Positions 1-8,040 of a stretch of DNA of 11,626 nt are shown here, in pieces. The translations under genes and the position numbers were made by a program. Below the pieces are notes generated by a model. That model saw only the letters and a list, made by a program, of their open reading frames with translations. It was not told the DNA's origin and ran no database searches. Source of the DNA: Russula earlei (lineage: Eukaryota > Basidiomycota > Agaricomycetes > Russulales > Russulaceae); NCBI GenBank assembly GCA_025769875.1, contig JAGFNK010001280.1, positions 1 to 11,626 of the forward strand. The letters are read 5' to 3'. The first letter of the stretch is position 1. Each line of letters opens with the position of its first letter.

Positions 1-73
1 TCTGATGTCAGGTGCAAGTGGTGTGGTGAGGGCTGAGGACAGAGCATGAGGAAGGAGGGAGGTGTGGAGGAGG
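1..73. other. CpG-free flank left of the retrotransposon
   Basis: A purine-rich stretch (many GGTG, GAGG and GGAGG words) with no CpG and no recognisable gene. It matches in character the DNA right of the retrotransposon. With the element removed, it would join at TGAAG to the sequence beginning at 7506. Confidence 0.6.
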
Positions 74-78
74 TGAAG
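74..78. repeat. Left target-site duplication TGAAG
   Basis: TGAAG lies directly before the TGTCAC start of the left LTR and recurs directly after the GTGACA end of the right LTR (7501-7505). Five base pairs is the usual duplication size for Ty3/Gypsy integrases, so the whole element inserted in one event and both ends are intact. Confidence 0.95.
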
Positions 79-161
79 TGTCACAGATACCAGCTCTTCG
101 GACCGGACCGGCAACCGGACAAGCCTACCCGGACAGACCTCACGTTTCCCCACGCATTTCA

Positions 162-168
162 TGACTCA
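162..168 (+). promoter_or_regulatory. TGACTCA bZIP (Gcn4/AP-1 type) site in U3
   Basis: TGACTCA, preceded by A, is the core of the binding site for Gcn4/AP-1-class bZIP factors. It is identical in the 3' LTR (7081-7087), about 110 bp upstream of the TATA-like box. Starvation- or stress-responsive bZIP control of yeast retrotransposons is known. Use here is inferred from the motif alone. Confidence 0.4.
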
Positions 169-275
169 ATTAGGCCTCGCATGTACCACTACCTTCCAGC
201 GTGTTCCGCTCTCAATCACCTCACCATTGCCTTACTGTTATCTTGTGTCTACTATTTGATATAGGACACTTTGTC

Positions 276-321
276 TATATTAAACCTGTCTCTAGCAGAG
301 ACAAGCCCTTAAGCTTGTTCT
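276..321 (+). promoter_or_regulatory. 5' LTR core promoter and predicted self-primer
   Basis: TATATTAAA (276-284) is followed about 30 bases later by TAAGCTTGTTCT (310-321). The latter is the exact reverse complement of the 12 bases at 589-600, just inside the LTR. If transcription starts near 310, the RNA 5' end can fold onto that site and prime minus-strand synthesis, as known for Tf1. The start site is inferred from TATA spacing and complementarity. Confidence 0.65.
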
Positions 322-588
322 CTTGTGAAATATCACTGGATTCTAGCTTCGGACTGTAGGCTTGCAGAAATCAAGCAATCGACTCGAAAACTCTCTCATC
401 TCTCCAAGTCTTTAAACGCGAAGACTTCTCTGTCATATTTCCCTTCCACGGTACACACTAGCCTTCGCTGTGTTGTCACTGAGATCCCGAATCTCACGAG
501 AACTCGTTCGTCTCAGTTCGACTCAGTGTGCACGTCTCGGCATGTGAAACTGATTTGTCAAGCGACACCACCCCCAGTCGGTGACATT

Positions 589-600
589 AGAACAAGCTTA
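589..600 (+). promoter_or_regulatory. Self-complementary primer-binding site
   Basis: AGAACAAGCTTA lies two bases (TT) after the 5' LTR. It is perfectly complementary to TAAGCTTGTTCT at 310-321 in the LTR, and to the same 12-mer at 7227-7238 in the 3' LTR. A tRNA-primed site would begin TGG (complement of CCA), and no TGG occurs from 587 to about 680. The natural reading is Tf1/sushi-type self-priming. Confidence 0.75.
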
Positions 601-663
601 CCTCTGAACCCTTGACCCCGAACCACACTGCTCGCAAAAGAAATATATTCAATTTCCTTCAAT

Positions 664-2367
664 ATGACCACAGTTCGAGACTGGAGATACAAAGGACTTG
701 CCACACCAACTGTAGAAGGACTAGCAGCCCTCAAATGTCCATTTGAGCTGCTTCCAGATCAAGAAAAGAACGTTCCCTCCCTGACCTATTCGACGACGGT
801 GTCGAGTTCTTCACCTATACACTGCGGATGGTGTACCTTGGAGTGGCTACTATGTCATTTGGAAGAATGCCAAAGTAGCCCTCAGCCACATCTATGGGCT
901 ATGGTTCGAGATCGCCTAGATGCAGCGACACCTGGGAAGCGACGTGCGTCGCCTCGCCCAGCCTTCAGGCTTGCACAAAGCCCTCTTAGAGGTATTAACC
1001 TCACTGCACTGATAAACTCTGGAGAACCCATTCCTAGCTCGAAAGCCCCGAGCCATGCACCGACGCCCCGGACCCCTCCCCCCTGCCGACGACCCAATGA
1101 ACCTCGAACCCACGACTACAACAAATATCTTTGCCACCAACACCAAACCCAAGTCAGCCAGACCCCAACCCGCATCGTCCGGAACAATGCGAGCGCCCTT
1201 TCCATCCCTCTTTTGCAGGATTTGGAGGACGCGGAAATCGACCCCCAAGCCCAGACCCCAACCCTGATGATTTCGCTGGATGCACCAACCGCGAACGCGA
1301 CGCACGAGGATCCGACAACGGAAAACTCGAGGGAATCCCTCTCGAGTTTTTCAACGGTGACCGCGCGCGAACGCACGCCTTCTTAGTCACGTTCAATAGG
1401 TTCATGTCTATGAACCACGATAGTAAGATTGCCAGAGACCCCATCAAGAAATGTGCATATTTTCTATCACTAATGAAAGGACCCAAAGTCGAAGGATGGC
1501 TTGAAGCCATGGACCAGTGGCTCGAAGACGCACAGGAGGACCCCACTAACATCCACTCGGGCTCACCGCGTGGGAGGGGCTTCGACAACAGTTCCGTTGC
1601 ACATTTACCGACTATGCAGAATGCGAGAAGGCCCAAGACAAGCTCAAGGAATTAAAAATGAAAGATGGACTTCTGGACGACTATGTATCTGAATTCCAAC
1701 TGTTGGCGAGATGCGCAGGACTCGATGTCGACGAACCGACAGTCTGCGACTATTCGCATGGGGACTCCCACAATCCCTGGTCGAGTCTTGCCTCGACCTT
1801 GAGGATCCCACCTCATTCGCAGATTGGGTCATAGTGGCACAGAAACACCACAGAGTCTGGATGCGCAAACGCACAATCTTATCTGACCACTCCAGCACAT
1901 GCGGACGCAATTTCAACCAGCCTCAAAACAATAGACCTTGGGGACGACTAGCCAATTCAGCCTGGGCCAACTGCGGGAACAATCAGAACAACGCCACACC
2001 CGCGCGACCGCGACTCCCACCACGCGACCCAAATGCGATGGACACCAGCGTGGGCACCGCTCGCAAGGCGGTCACCGAAGCCGAAAAACAGAAACACAGA
2101 GAGGAAGGAAGGTGCTTCCATCGCTCTCATCGAGGACATCTAGCCCGCAACTGCCCCACAAAACCAAAAACGCGAATGACTCGCGCATGAACTGCCAATA
2201 CGACCAACATCACATCCGAATCTCCAACTGTGGAGATAATCGAAGAAAGCACAACCAATAAACTCGCAAAGGCGGCAAAGGCACTTTCCATAGTAGAAAG
2301 AGAAGCTTTCATCAAAGCCTTGATGGAAGATAGTGAGGACAAAGAGGAGGATTTTTCGGATGCTTGA
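664..2367 (+). pseudogene. gag: gag (capsid and nucleocapsid), broken by frameshifts
   Basis: Gag forms the virus-like particle and binds the RNA. The first ATG after the primer site is at 664 (A at -3). Protein-like sequence then moves between frames: around 664-790 in one frame, then others; around 1270-1560 (G-D-R-A-R-T-H-A-F-L and L-M-K-G-P-K-V-E-G-W, typical capsid-like); about 1575-1750 (F-T-D-Y-A-E-C-E-K-A-Q-D-K-L, D-D-Y-V-S-E-F); and about 1750-2367 (F-A-W-G-L-P-Q, then a basic, N- and P-rich tail). At least three frameshifts are needed. One in-frame TGA lies at 2188-2190. The nucleocapsid CCHC motif (about 2113-2154) reads C-F-H-R-S-H-R-G-H-L-A-R-N-C, with Arg in place of the second Cys. 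Terminal stop TGA is at 2365-2367, overlapping the protease ATG. Not functional as written. Confidence 0.85.
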
Positions 2368-2815
2368 GCATAACGGCGATTACTCGAGCTTTAGGTATCG
2401 ATTCCATGTACAAGACTCAAAGAAAAAGTCAATATCAGTGATGACTACTATTTACATTGAATTGAACAAAGCCGAAAAGAAAAGCCTGATAGACAGTGGA
2501 GCCACTGAGTGTTTTATTTCACCCAAACTGATGAAAGAACTACACCTACAAAAACAAAAACTGAACCTGGCCAGAAATGTCAAAAATGTTGATGGAACGC
2601 TTAACCATTCAGGAAAGGTTACCCAAGTTGTCCAACTAGAATTAAAATTACTAGGACAAAAACATACGCACCAATTCCTGATCGCAGACATAGGGCAAGA
2701 CGATATTATCTTGGGATATCCATTTCTAGAGTCGACAAACCCAAGGATAAACTGGTCTAAAGGAACCATTATGGAAAGAGTTACCCTCAAAGGAAATCAA
2801 GAAACTCCAGCATGA
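2360..2815 (+). CDS. Retropepsin-type aspartic protease (start of pol)
   Basis: This is the retroelement protease that matures Gag and Pol. From the ATG at 2360 (151 residues), the catalytic signature L-I-D-S-G-A is at residues 43-48. The second conserved element, I-L-G-Y-P-F-L, is at about 117-123, close to the ILG-[LYM]-x-F-L pattern of Gypsy proteases. The reading frame is already open upstream of this ATG, from 2333. The ATG overlaps the gag stop in the string ATGCTTGA, so expression could be by +1 frameshift from Gag or by re-initiation. The domain is intact, but the frame closes with TGA at 2813-2815, inside the string ATGA where the RT frame has an ATG. In most Gypsy elements protease and RT are one protein, so a single-base indel is the simpler reading. 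Confidence 0.88.
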   Translation: MLEHNGDYSSFRYRFHVQDSKKKSISVMTTIYIELNKAEKKSLIDSGATECFISPKLMKELHLQKQKLNLARNVKNVDGTLNHSGKVTQVVQLELKLLGQKHTHQFLIADIGQDDIILGYPFLESTNPRINWSKGTIMERVTLKGNQETPA

Positions 2816-3811
2816 TCAGAGCACTGGCGGACTGGGAGGAAGGCGACAAACTGTGGTTACAAACTCAAATACGAAAAACCACCATAGCACAACAATTGGC
2901 AGAATCACAAATGACAGATAAACCAAAGACCTGGCAAGAAATAGTTCCTCACCAATACCACCAATACGGACCAGTATTCATAGAACAAGAGTCAGAAAGA
3001 TTTCCAGGACCGAGAAAATGGGATCACGCCATTGACCTGAAACCAGACGCCCCAACAACGATCAACTGTAGAGTATATCCCCTCTCACCCAAAGAAAAAG
3101 AAGAACAGGGAAAATTCCTCGAACAAAACCTACAACTTAAACGAATAAGAAGATCCAACTCACCATACGCCAGTGGATTTTTCCTCATAAAAAAGAAGTA
3201 TGGTAAATTTCGACCAGTGCAAGACTATAGAAATCTGAACAAATGGACAATACCGAACGTATATCCTCTACCCCTGATCCCAGAACTCATCCATGCCTTA
3301 GCCAGAAAAGAACTCTTTACTAAATTTGACGTTAGATGGGGCTACAACAACATTCGAATCAAGGAAGGAGACGAATGGAAGGCAGCCTTCAAAACTAGCG
3401 ATGGACTGTTTGAGCCCACAGTAATGTTCTTCGGACTGACAACTCCCCAGCTACCTTTCAGACTATGATGGACGACATTTTCAAGAAGAACTTGCACAAG
3501 GATGGCTAAAGATCTATATGGACGACATCATCATTGCCACACAAAACAATGAAACGGAACATATGTCCAAGGTCAACCATATACTATCCAAATTAAGACA
3601 ACACGACCTCTACCTCAAACCAGAAAAGTGTCAATTCCACAAGAAAAAGGTAGAATACCTCGGAGTAATCATAGGAGAAGGAAAAATAACTATGGACCCC
3701 ATCAAAGTCAAAGGAATCCAAGACTGGCCAACCCCGTCAACGTTGAAAGAAGTCAGAAGTTTTCTAGGATTCTGTAACTTTTACCGAAACTTTATACCAA
3801 ACTTTCCTTGA
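2812..3811 (+). pseudogene. Reverse transcriptase, split across three frames
   Basis: RNA-directed DNA polymerase of pol. Frame one (2812-3468, 218 residues) carries the connection (W-D-H-A-I-D-L, V-Y-P-L-S-P), the fingers (F-R-P-V-Q-D-Y-R-N-L-N, about residues 133-143) and the first catalytic Asp (K-F-D-V-R-W-G-Y, D173), ending in F-F-G-L-T. The frame is then lost near 3442. A short second frame (about 3447-3485) gives the expected [13 protein letters not shown] third frame (about 3486-3811) gives the catalytic Y-M-D-D (3515-3526), then the thumb ([17 protein letters not shown]), and stops at 3809-3811. A further shift near 3805 leads into RNase H. All catalytic residues survive, but no single frame encodes an enzyme. 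Confidence 0.92.
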
Positions 3812-5673
3812 AAGCCAGACCACTGAACGATCTGACAAAGAAAAATAAACAATGGCAATGGACAATGAAAGAAGACCAAGCCTTTCGAATCCTAAAAGAA
3901 ACTTGCACATCTTATCCAGTACTTTGCACCCCAGATTGGACAAAACAATTTATTCTGGACACCGACGCGTCAGGATTCGCAATAGGAGCAGTTATATCCC
4001 AAGAATATGAAGATGGCTTACACCCCATCGCATACTATTCCAGGACACTATTAGACGCAGAGAGGAACTACGATGCACACGACAAAGAACTAGCGGCAGT
4101 AATATTCGGATTAAAAAGCGGACGACCATTCTTCCTAGGAGCTGATAAACCAGTTAGAATAAGAACAGACCACAAAAATCTTACATACTTCAAAGAACCA
4201 CAAAAACTAACAGGACGACAAGCCAGATGGATGCAATATATGCAAGACTACAACATCACTATGGAACACGTCCCTGGACACATGCATACAATCGCCGACA
4301 CACTTTCACGTCGCAAAGACCTTAACAAGGGGGTAGAAGAACAAAAAACCACGTTACTACCACCTGAAATTCTTGCACGAAAAATCTACTTACCAGACAA
4401 ACCTGATAAACGACGAGAAATCTTGAGACTATTTCATGACACCCCCTTCGCAGGACACCCCGGAATAGCCAACACCTGGGACTTAGTCAAGCAACACTAC
4501 GAAGGACCTAGACTACGACAATTCATAGAACAATACGTCAAAGGTTGCGCCAAATGTCAGGAGTCCAAAACCAATATACCCAGAAAGAAAGCCACAACCT
4601 TTCCACTTGACACACACGTTGAACAAGGCCCCTTTCAATACGTATCAATGGACCTCATTACCGATCTACCTAAATCGGAAGGATTCAACAGCATCCTCAC
4701 TATAGTCGATCAAGGATGCTCCAAAGCAACAAAATTCATCCCATGTAACAAAACAATCGACGGAACAGGTGTTGCACACGAGTATCTGAAACACCTTGTG
4801 CCTTGGTTTGGCATCCCCAAAAGAATCATCTCCGACAGGGACCCTCGATTCGCATCAAACTTCTCCAAAGCCATATGCAAAAATCTAGGGATCAAACAAA
4901 ACATGTCCACCACGTTTCACCCCCAAACAGATGGGCAAGCAGAACAAATGAACGCATGGCTAGAACAATACCTAAGACCCTGGACCACAACTCACCCTCA
5001 TTCCTGGGCAAAAATGCTTCCACTGGCAGAATACGCGCACAACTCTTGGAAACATGAAACATCACGAAGATCACCGCACGAACTCCTCATGGGGTTCAAA
5101 CCCCAAATCAATATCAACTTAGAAGACAACAATGTACCCTCATCCACCGATTGCCTAAGGCAACTAGAAGAAGCAAGATTAGATGCTCAACAACTTCTAG
5201 AACGCAAACAACAACCCCTAAGACCGGACATCAAGGAAATGGAAGAAGGAACCCTTGTATGGCTAGAAGCGAAGAACCTCAAAACACGAGGAACATGCAA
5301 GTTAATGCCTAAGAGATACGGCCCATTTCCCATCATGAAAAGAATTTCCAAAGTCGCATACCAATTACAACTTCCGCCATCAATGAAGATACATGATGTC
5401 TTCCATGTCAACCTACTTCTCCCTTATAAGGAGATGGAGGAATACGGCACGCCGTTTACACGACCGCCACCAACCATCGAGAACGAAGAAGAATATGAAA
5501 TTGAAGCAATTCTAGACGCTAGGAAGTTCAGACGAACACGTAAACTTCAATACCTTGTGCATTGGAAAGGATACCCAACATCAGATGACTCGTGGGTCGA
5601 CCACCACGACCTCAACGCCCCAGAACTTCTAAAGGAATATTACTCCGCCTCGGCTGGACGACCCCAAATATAA
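3808..5673 (+). CDS. Pol C-terminal part: RNase H, integrase, GPF motif, chromodomain
   Basis: 621 codons, intact; the first codon is a frame boundary rather than a real start, since this is the tail of Pol. RNase H: D-T-D-A-S (51-55), E94, D121 (T-D-H-K-N-L) and D164 (A-D-T-L-S-R), all four acidic residues present. Integrase zinc domain: H210, H217, C247, C250. Catalytic core: D282 (S-M-D-L-I), D343 (S-D-R-D-P-R-F) and E379 (G-Q-A-E-Q), giving exact D-x35-E spacing. GPF motif at 505-507. Chromodomain at about 562-612 ([17 protein letters not shown]), which in chromoviruses steers integration towards marked chromatin. The PPT-like 13-mer lies between RNase H and integrase. The absence of damage over 1.86 kb contrasts with gag, RT and ORF3. 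Confidence 0.96.
   Translation: MKARPLNDLTKKNKQWQWTMKEDQAFRILKETCTSYPVLCTPDWTKQFILDTDASGFAIGAVISQEYEDGLHPIAYYSRTLLDAERNYDAHDKELAAVIFGLKSGRPFFLGADKPVRIRTDHKNLTYFKEPQKLTGRQARWMQYMQDYNITMEHVPGHMHTIADTLSRRKDLNKGVEEQKTTLLPPEILARKIYLPDKPDKRREILRLFHDTPFAGHPGIANTWDLVKQHYEGPRLRQFIEQYVKGCAKCQESKTNIPRKKATTFPLDTHVEQGPFQYVSMDLITDLPKSEGFNSILTIVDQGCSKATKFIPCNKTIDGTGVAHEYLKHLVPWFGIPKRIISDRDPRFASNFSKAICKNLGIKQNMSTTFHPQTDGQAEQMNAWLEQYLRPWTTTHPHSWAKMLPLAEYAHNSWKHETSRRSPHELLMGFKPQININLEDNNVPSSTDCLRQLEEARLDAQQLLERKQQPLRPDIKEMEEGTLVWLEAKNLKTRGTCKLMPKRYGPFPIMKRISKVAYQLQLPPSMKIHDVFHVNLLLPYKEMEEYGTPFTRPPPTIENEEEYEIEAILDARKFRRTRKLQYLVHWKGYPTSDDSWVDHHDLNAPELLKEYYSASAGRPQI
4322..4334 (+). promoter_or_regulatory. Candidate central polypurine tract
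   Basis: TTAACAAGGGGGT here is identical to 6984-6996 just before the 3' LTR. It encodes part of L-N-K-G-V between RNase H and integrase. Second, internal PPTs that start an extra plus-strand are established in Ty1 and lentiviruses. The function here is inferred from the exact 13-base match and its position near the middle of the element. Confidence 0.45.
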
Positions 5674-5728
5674 AAAGCATCACCTACAAACGATCATCCC
5701 TCACCGCTCCATCCCCAACCACTACAAC

Positions 5729-6980
5729 ATGACCACCACACAGAACTCCCCCGCCTCTTCCACTACTACCCTCATACCTACCCCTCCTTATTCTCCCACA
5801 CTTATCCACTTGCCGCTGTCCAGAGAACCCTCCCCTTCAACAGCAGCAACCATTAACACCAGAATACTCGTCCAACGTGCCGCACAACATGCCGCAATGA
5901 TCGTACAAGCACACAAACTGTGGGAAGACGACTCCCTCACTACAATACTAAGAGCCTTCAGCAATCGATCCCCCACTCGAGGGACCAACTCACCTATCAG
6001 GACCTGCAGCCCTTCTTATCACGTTCGCTCCCCTTCACCTGACCCCATTCCAATTCCTCCGCGCACTACTACAGTACCCCCATTATCCAACAAATTGAGA
6101 ACGTTGTCTTGCTCAATGAGAACTTCAACCCAGTTAATCTCAAAAGGACCCCACCTCCTGTCTACGAACCACCGCCAACCACATTCAACCCAATGAGTTA
6201 GAAGAACTTGGAGAGGGATGGGAAGAAGGAGACCTCGGACTAGACTTGCTAATCCCTGACCCTGGCAACGAAGACGACATGTTACCCCCTTGCTTTGTCC
6301 TCCCCGACCTCACACACGGCTTCCCCTCCCTACTAGCCACCTATGGTCCTGGATGTCCCACTCACCGCATTCCCATTCGAGCTCGAGCTGACCCCTATCC
6401 TTGCCCTCTCCTTACTCAGAAAGACGCTTTCCTATTTAAAGAAGGCCTCAGACATACCACAGCTATAGACGAGGCACTCAGGTTCGAACAGGACCTGTCC
6501 CTGGAAGCAGAAGTATGACGCTACAGATTCGCCATAAAGAAAGCACGACAAATGGCAAACAGTCTCGTCACCGCTCAAGAAAGATACCACGACATGGTAT
6601 GGGAAATAAGGGACTCAGAAATCAAACTAGCCAGGGCCAACGCTAAAGCTCGCCTTGAACCACGGGTCTTGTTCGGAACCATGCCTCAACTCACTGACCA
6701 AGAACACAAAGACGCCAAAGAAGCCCTGCTAGACCCATGGTACCAATTTACCCCTTGACTTTCAGACAAATGCGCCTGGTGTCACGACGGAGGACACGAT
6801 ACATTTGAATGCCCCAAAATTGCCATCTGCATTCTTTGCAATCGCCACGGACATATAGCTGATCGTTGCAGAAATCCACACCGACGATGCAAAAGCAACA
6901 AGATATGTCGAGTCCCTTGCGATCAACTCCACTTCCATGCTCACCGCTGTCAATCGACCATCATGCCCTATACCGCTTAG
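5729..6980 (+). pseudogene. ORF3: extra retrotransposon protein with two CCHC zinc knuckles, broken
   Basis: About 410 codons between the pol stop (5671-5673) and the 3' LTR; no function is known to me. The ATG at 5729 has A at -3 and begins M-T-T like gag. The reading passes through three frames: 5729 to about 6060 (Ser/Thr/Pro-rich, then an Ala-rich helix-like stretch), about 6061-6190 (I-E-N-V-V-L-L-N-E-N-F-N-P) and about 6190-6980 (E-E-L-G-E-G-W-E-E-G-D, then a long charged helical part at about 6430-6670). The last frame has TGA at 6516-6518 and 6756-6758 and ends at TAG 6978-6980. Two textbook CCHC knuckles lie at 6771-6812 and 6828-6869, followed by a Cys/His-rich tail. There is no signal peptide or membrane segment, so it is not Env-like. 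Likely an accessory nucleic-acid-binding protein. Confidence 0.7.
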
Positions 6981-6983
6981 ACG

Positions 6984-6998
6984 TTAACAAGGGGGTGA
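6984..6998 (+). promoter_or_regulatory. 3' polypurine tract
   Basis: AACAAGGGGGTGA lies immediately before the TGTCAC of the 3' LTR and is the expected primer source for plus-strand synthesis. The G run (6991-6995) ends three bases short of the LTR. ORF3 stops only four codons upstream, so coding sequence runs almost to the tract. Confidence 0.75.
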
Positions 6999-7500
6999 TG
7001 TCACAGATACCGGCTCTTTGGACCGGACCGGCAACCGGACAAGCCTACCTGGACAGACCTCACGTTTCCCACGCGTTTCATGACTCAATTAGCCTCGCAT
7101 GTACCACTACCTTCCAGCATGTTCCGCTCTCAATCGCCTCACCATTGCCTCACTGTTACCTTGTGTCTACTATTTGATATAGGACACTTTGTCTATATAA
7201 ACCTGTCTCTAGCAGAGAACAAGCCTTAAGCTTGTTCTCTTGTGAAATATCACTGGATTCTAGCTTCGGACTGTAGGCTTGCAGAAAATCAAGCAATCGA
7301 CTCGAAAACTCTCTCATCTCTCCAAGTCTTTAAATGCAAAGACTTCTCTGTCATATTTCCCTTCCGCGGTACACACTAGCCTTCGCTGTGTTGTCACTGA
7401 GATCCCCGAATCTCATGAGAACTCGTCGTCTCGTTCGACTCAGTGTGCACTTCTCGCACGTGAAACGATTTGTCAACGACACCGCCCCCAGTCGGTGACA
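6999..7500 (+). repeat. 3' LTR (502 bp)
   Basis: Same ends as the 5' LTR (TGTCAC...GTGACA). It keeps a cleaner core promoter, TATATAAA (7194-7201), followed by the self-primer 12-mer (7227-7238). The sequence around the predicted start is a perfect 11-bp inverted repeat with a 5-base spacer (7214-7224 and 7230-7240), which one missing base spoils in the 5' copy. It has the same bZIP site (7081-7087). Six bases shorter than its partner, entirely through single-base indels. Confidence 0.95.
7194..7238 (+). promoter_or_regulatory. 3' LTR core promoter and self-primer copy
   Basis: TATATAAA (7194-7201) lies about 30 bases ahead of TAAGCTTGTTCT (7227-7238), the usual TATA-to-start distance. Because this LTR has the intact TATA, outward transcription into 7501 onwards is possible. 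That outward reading is inference. Confidence 0.6.
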
Positions 7501-7505
7501 TGAAG
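7501..7505. repeat. Right target-site duplication TGAAG
   Basis: Matches 74-78 exactly and abuts the GTGACA end of the 3' LTR. Confidence 0.95.
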
Positions 7506-8032
7506 CATCACATGTCACATGCCATCCACATGTAGTTCTGTGGCCAGTGATATGGCTCATTTTACAGCTTCTTGACAAGCATCAGAATAAGGATTGCATT
7601 GGCATGGAGACTGGTGCAACAGAGGGAGATCATGTCCCATCGACCATCTGGTACTTGGGTGGGCTGATCTGTCATGGCAAGTCCTGTTTGTTGAGGACCA
7701 GGATTGAAAGAGGGGATGGTGGCATGGCCACATGAACATGGGTATCCTTGGTCTTGGTGGGGGCCCTGGCAGCAATGAGATTGAGTTTTGATGGAAAAAT
7801 AAAGTTCATTTGGATATTCCTGATAAATGCTGTCTAATGCTGTTGAAGGCCATTTTTGACAGATTGGATGGGTGTTGTCCAACTCAATCAGTGAGATGGA
7901 CAGTGGACAGGATGAGCTTGAACAGCATGGGTATGGTAACTGTACTATGGATCTGTCCATCCCATGAGGGATGGTTATGGTGTGCAGCCCTAAGTATGAG
8001 AGAGAGCACACAAAAATGAAAAGGAATAACAC
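7506..8032. other. CpG-depleted relic DNA, no recognisable gene
   Basis: 527 bases with a single CpG (in CATCGACC near 7640) and abundant TG/CA, a deamination signature. On the minus strand a frame is open for about 156 codons (8032-7562), but its composition (Ser/Cys/Pro/His-rich, hydrophobic start) resembles no family I know and it has no conserved motif. A minus-strand segment at about 7987-8030 is pyrimidine-rich and ends TACTTAG, resembling a short fungal intron. Probably remains of an old gene or repeat. Confidence 0.55.
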
Positions 8033-8040
8033 ATCTGGTC
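8033..8040. repeat. Left 8-bp target duplication ATCTGGTC of the hAT element
   Basis: ATCTGGTC recurs exactly at 9254-9261, outside the opposite terminal inverted repeat. Eight base pairs is diagnostic of hAT transposases. Confidence 0.88.

Larger units (their letters stand above)
79..586 (+). repeat. 5' LTR (508 bp)
   Basis: It begins TGTCAC and ends GTGACA (6-bp inverted ends). Compared by eye with the 3' LTR it shows 15 substitutions (14 transitions, about 12 of them CpG against TpG/CpA) and 12 one-base indels. U3 holds repeated CCGGA words (about 100-137), a TGACTCA bZIP-type site (162-168) and a TATA-like box altered to TATATTAAA (276-284). The predicted RNA start is near 310. This copy would drive the genomic RNA, but its TATA element carries one more base than that in the 3' LTR. 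Confidence 0.95.
79..7500 (+). mobile_element. Complete Ty3/Gypsy chromovirus, self-priming type, with an extra 3' ORF
   Basis: A 7422-bp LTR retrotransposon. Seen directly: paired LTRs with TG...CA ends, TGAAG duplications, a gag region, then protease, reverse transcriptase, RNase H, integrase, GPF motif and chromodomain in that order, then a third ORF and a polypurine tract. The order PR-RT-RH-IN defines Ty3/Gypsy, and the terminal chromodomain defines chromoviruses. The primer-binding site matching its own transcript start resembles the Tf1/sushi group, which is common in fungi. Gag, RT and ORF3 are frameshifted, so this copy cannot make its full protein set as written. It would need proteins from an intact relative to move. 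Some frameshifts could be sequence errors, because the LTR pair also differs by many single-base indels. Confidence 0.96.

Noticed and set aside
46..615. Open frames of 72 and 96 codons on the plus strand
   Set aside because: They lie wholly or mostly inside the 5' LTR; the second recurs in broken form in the 3' LTR. No family resemblance.
587..660. tRNA-type primer-binding site
   Set aside because: No TGG-starting stretch follows the LTR; the self-complementary 12-mer explains the site better.
903..915. GGTTCGAGATC, resembling a tRNA B box
   Set aside because: It lies in gag with no A box or acceptor stem around it; a similar GGTTCGAA at 6481 lies in ORF3 and also lacks tRNA context.
882..1636. 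Several minus-strand frames of 71-160 codons opposite gag
   Set aside because: Shadows of the GC-rich, proline-rich gag coding strand; no motifs.
5729..6980. Env-like reading of the third ORF
   Set aside because: No signal peptide, transmembrane segment or glycoprotein-like pattern; it ends in zinc knuckles instead.
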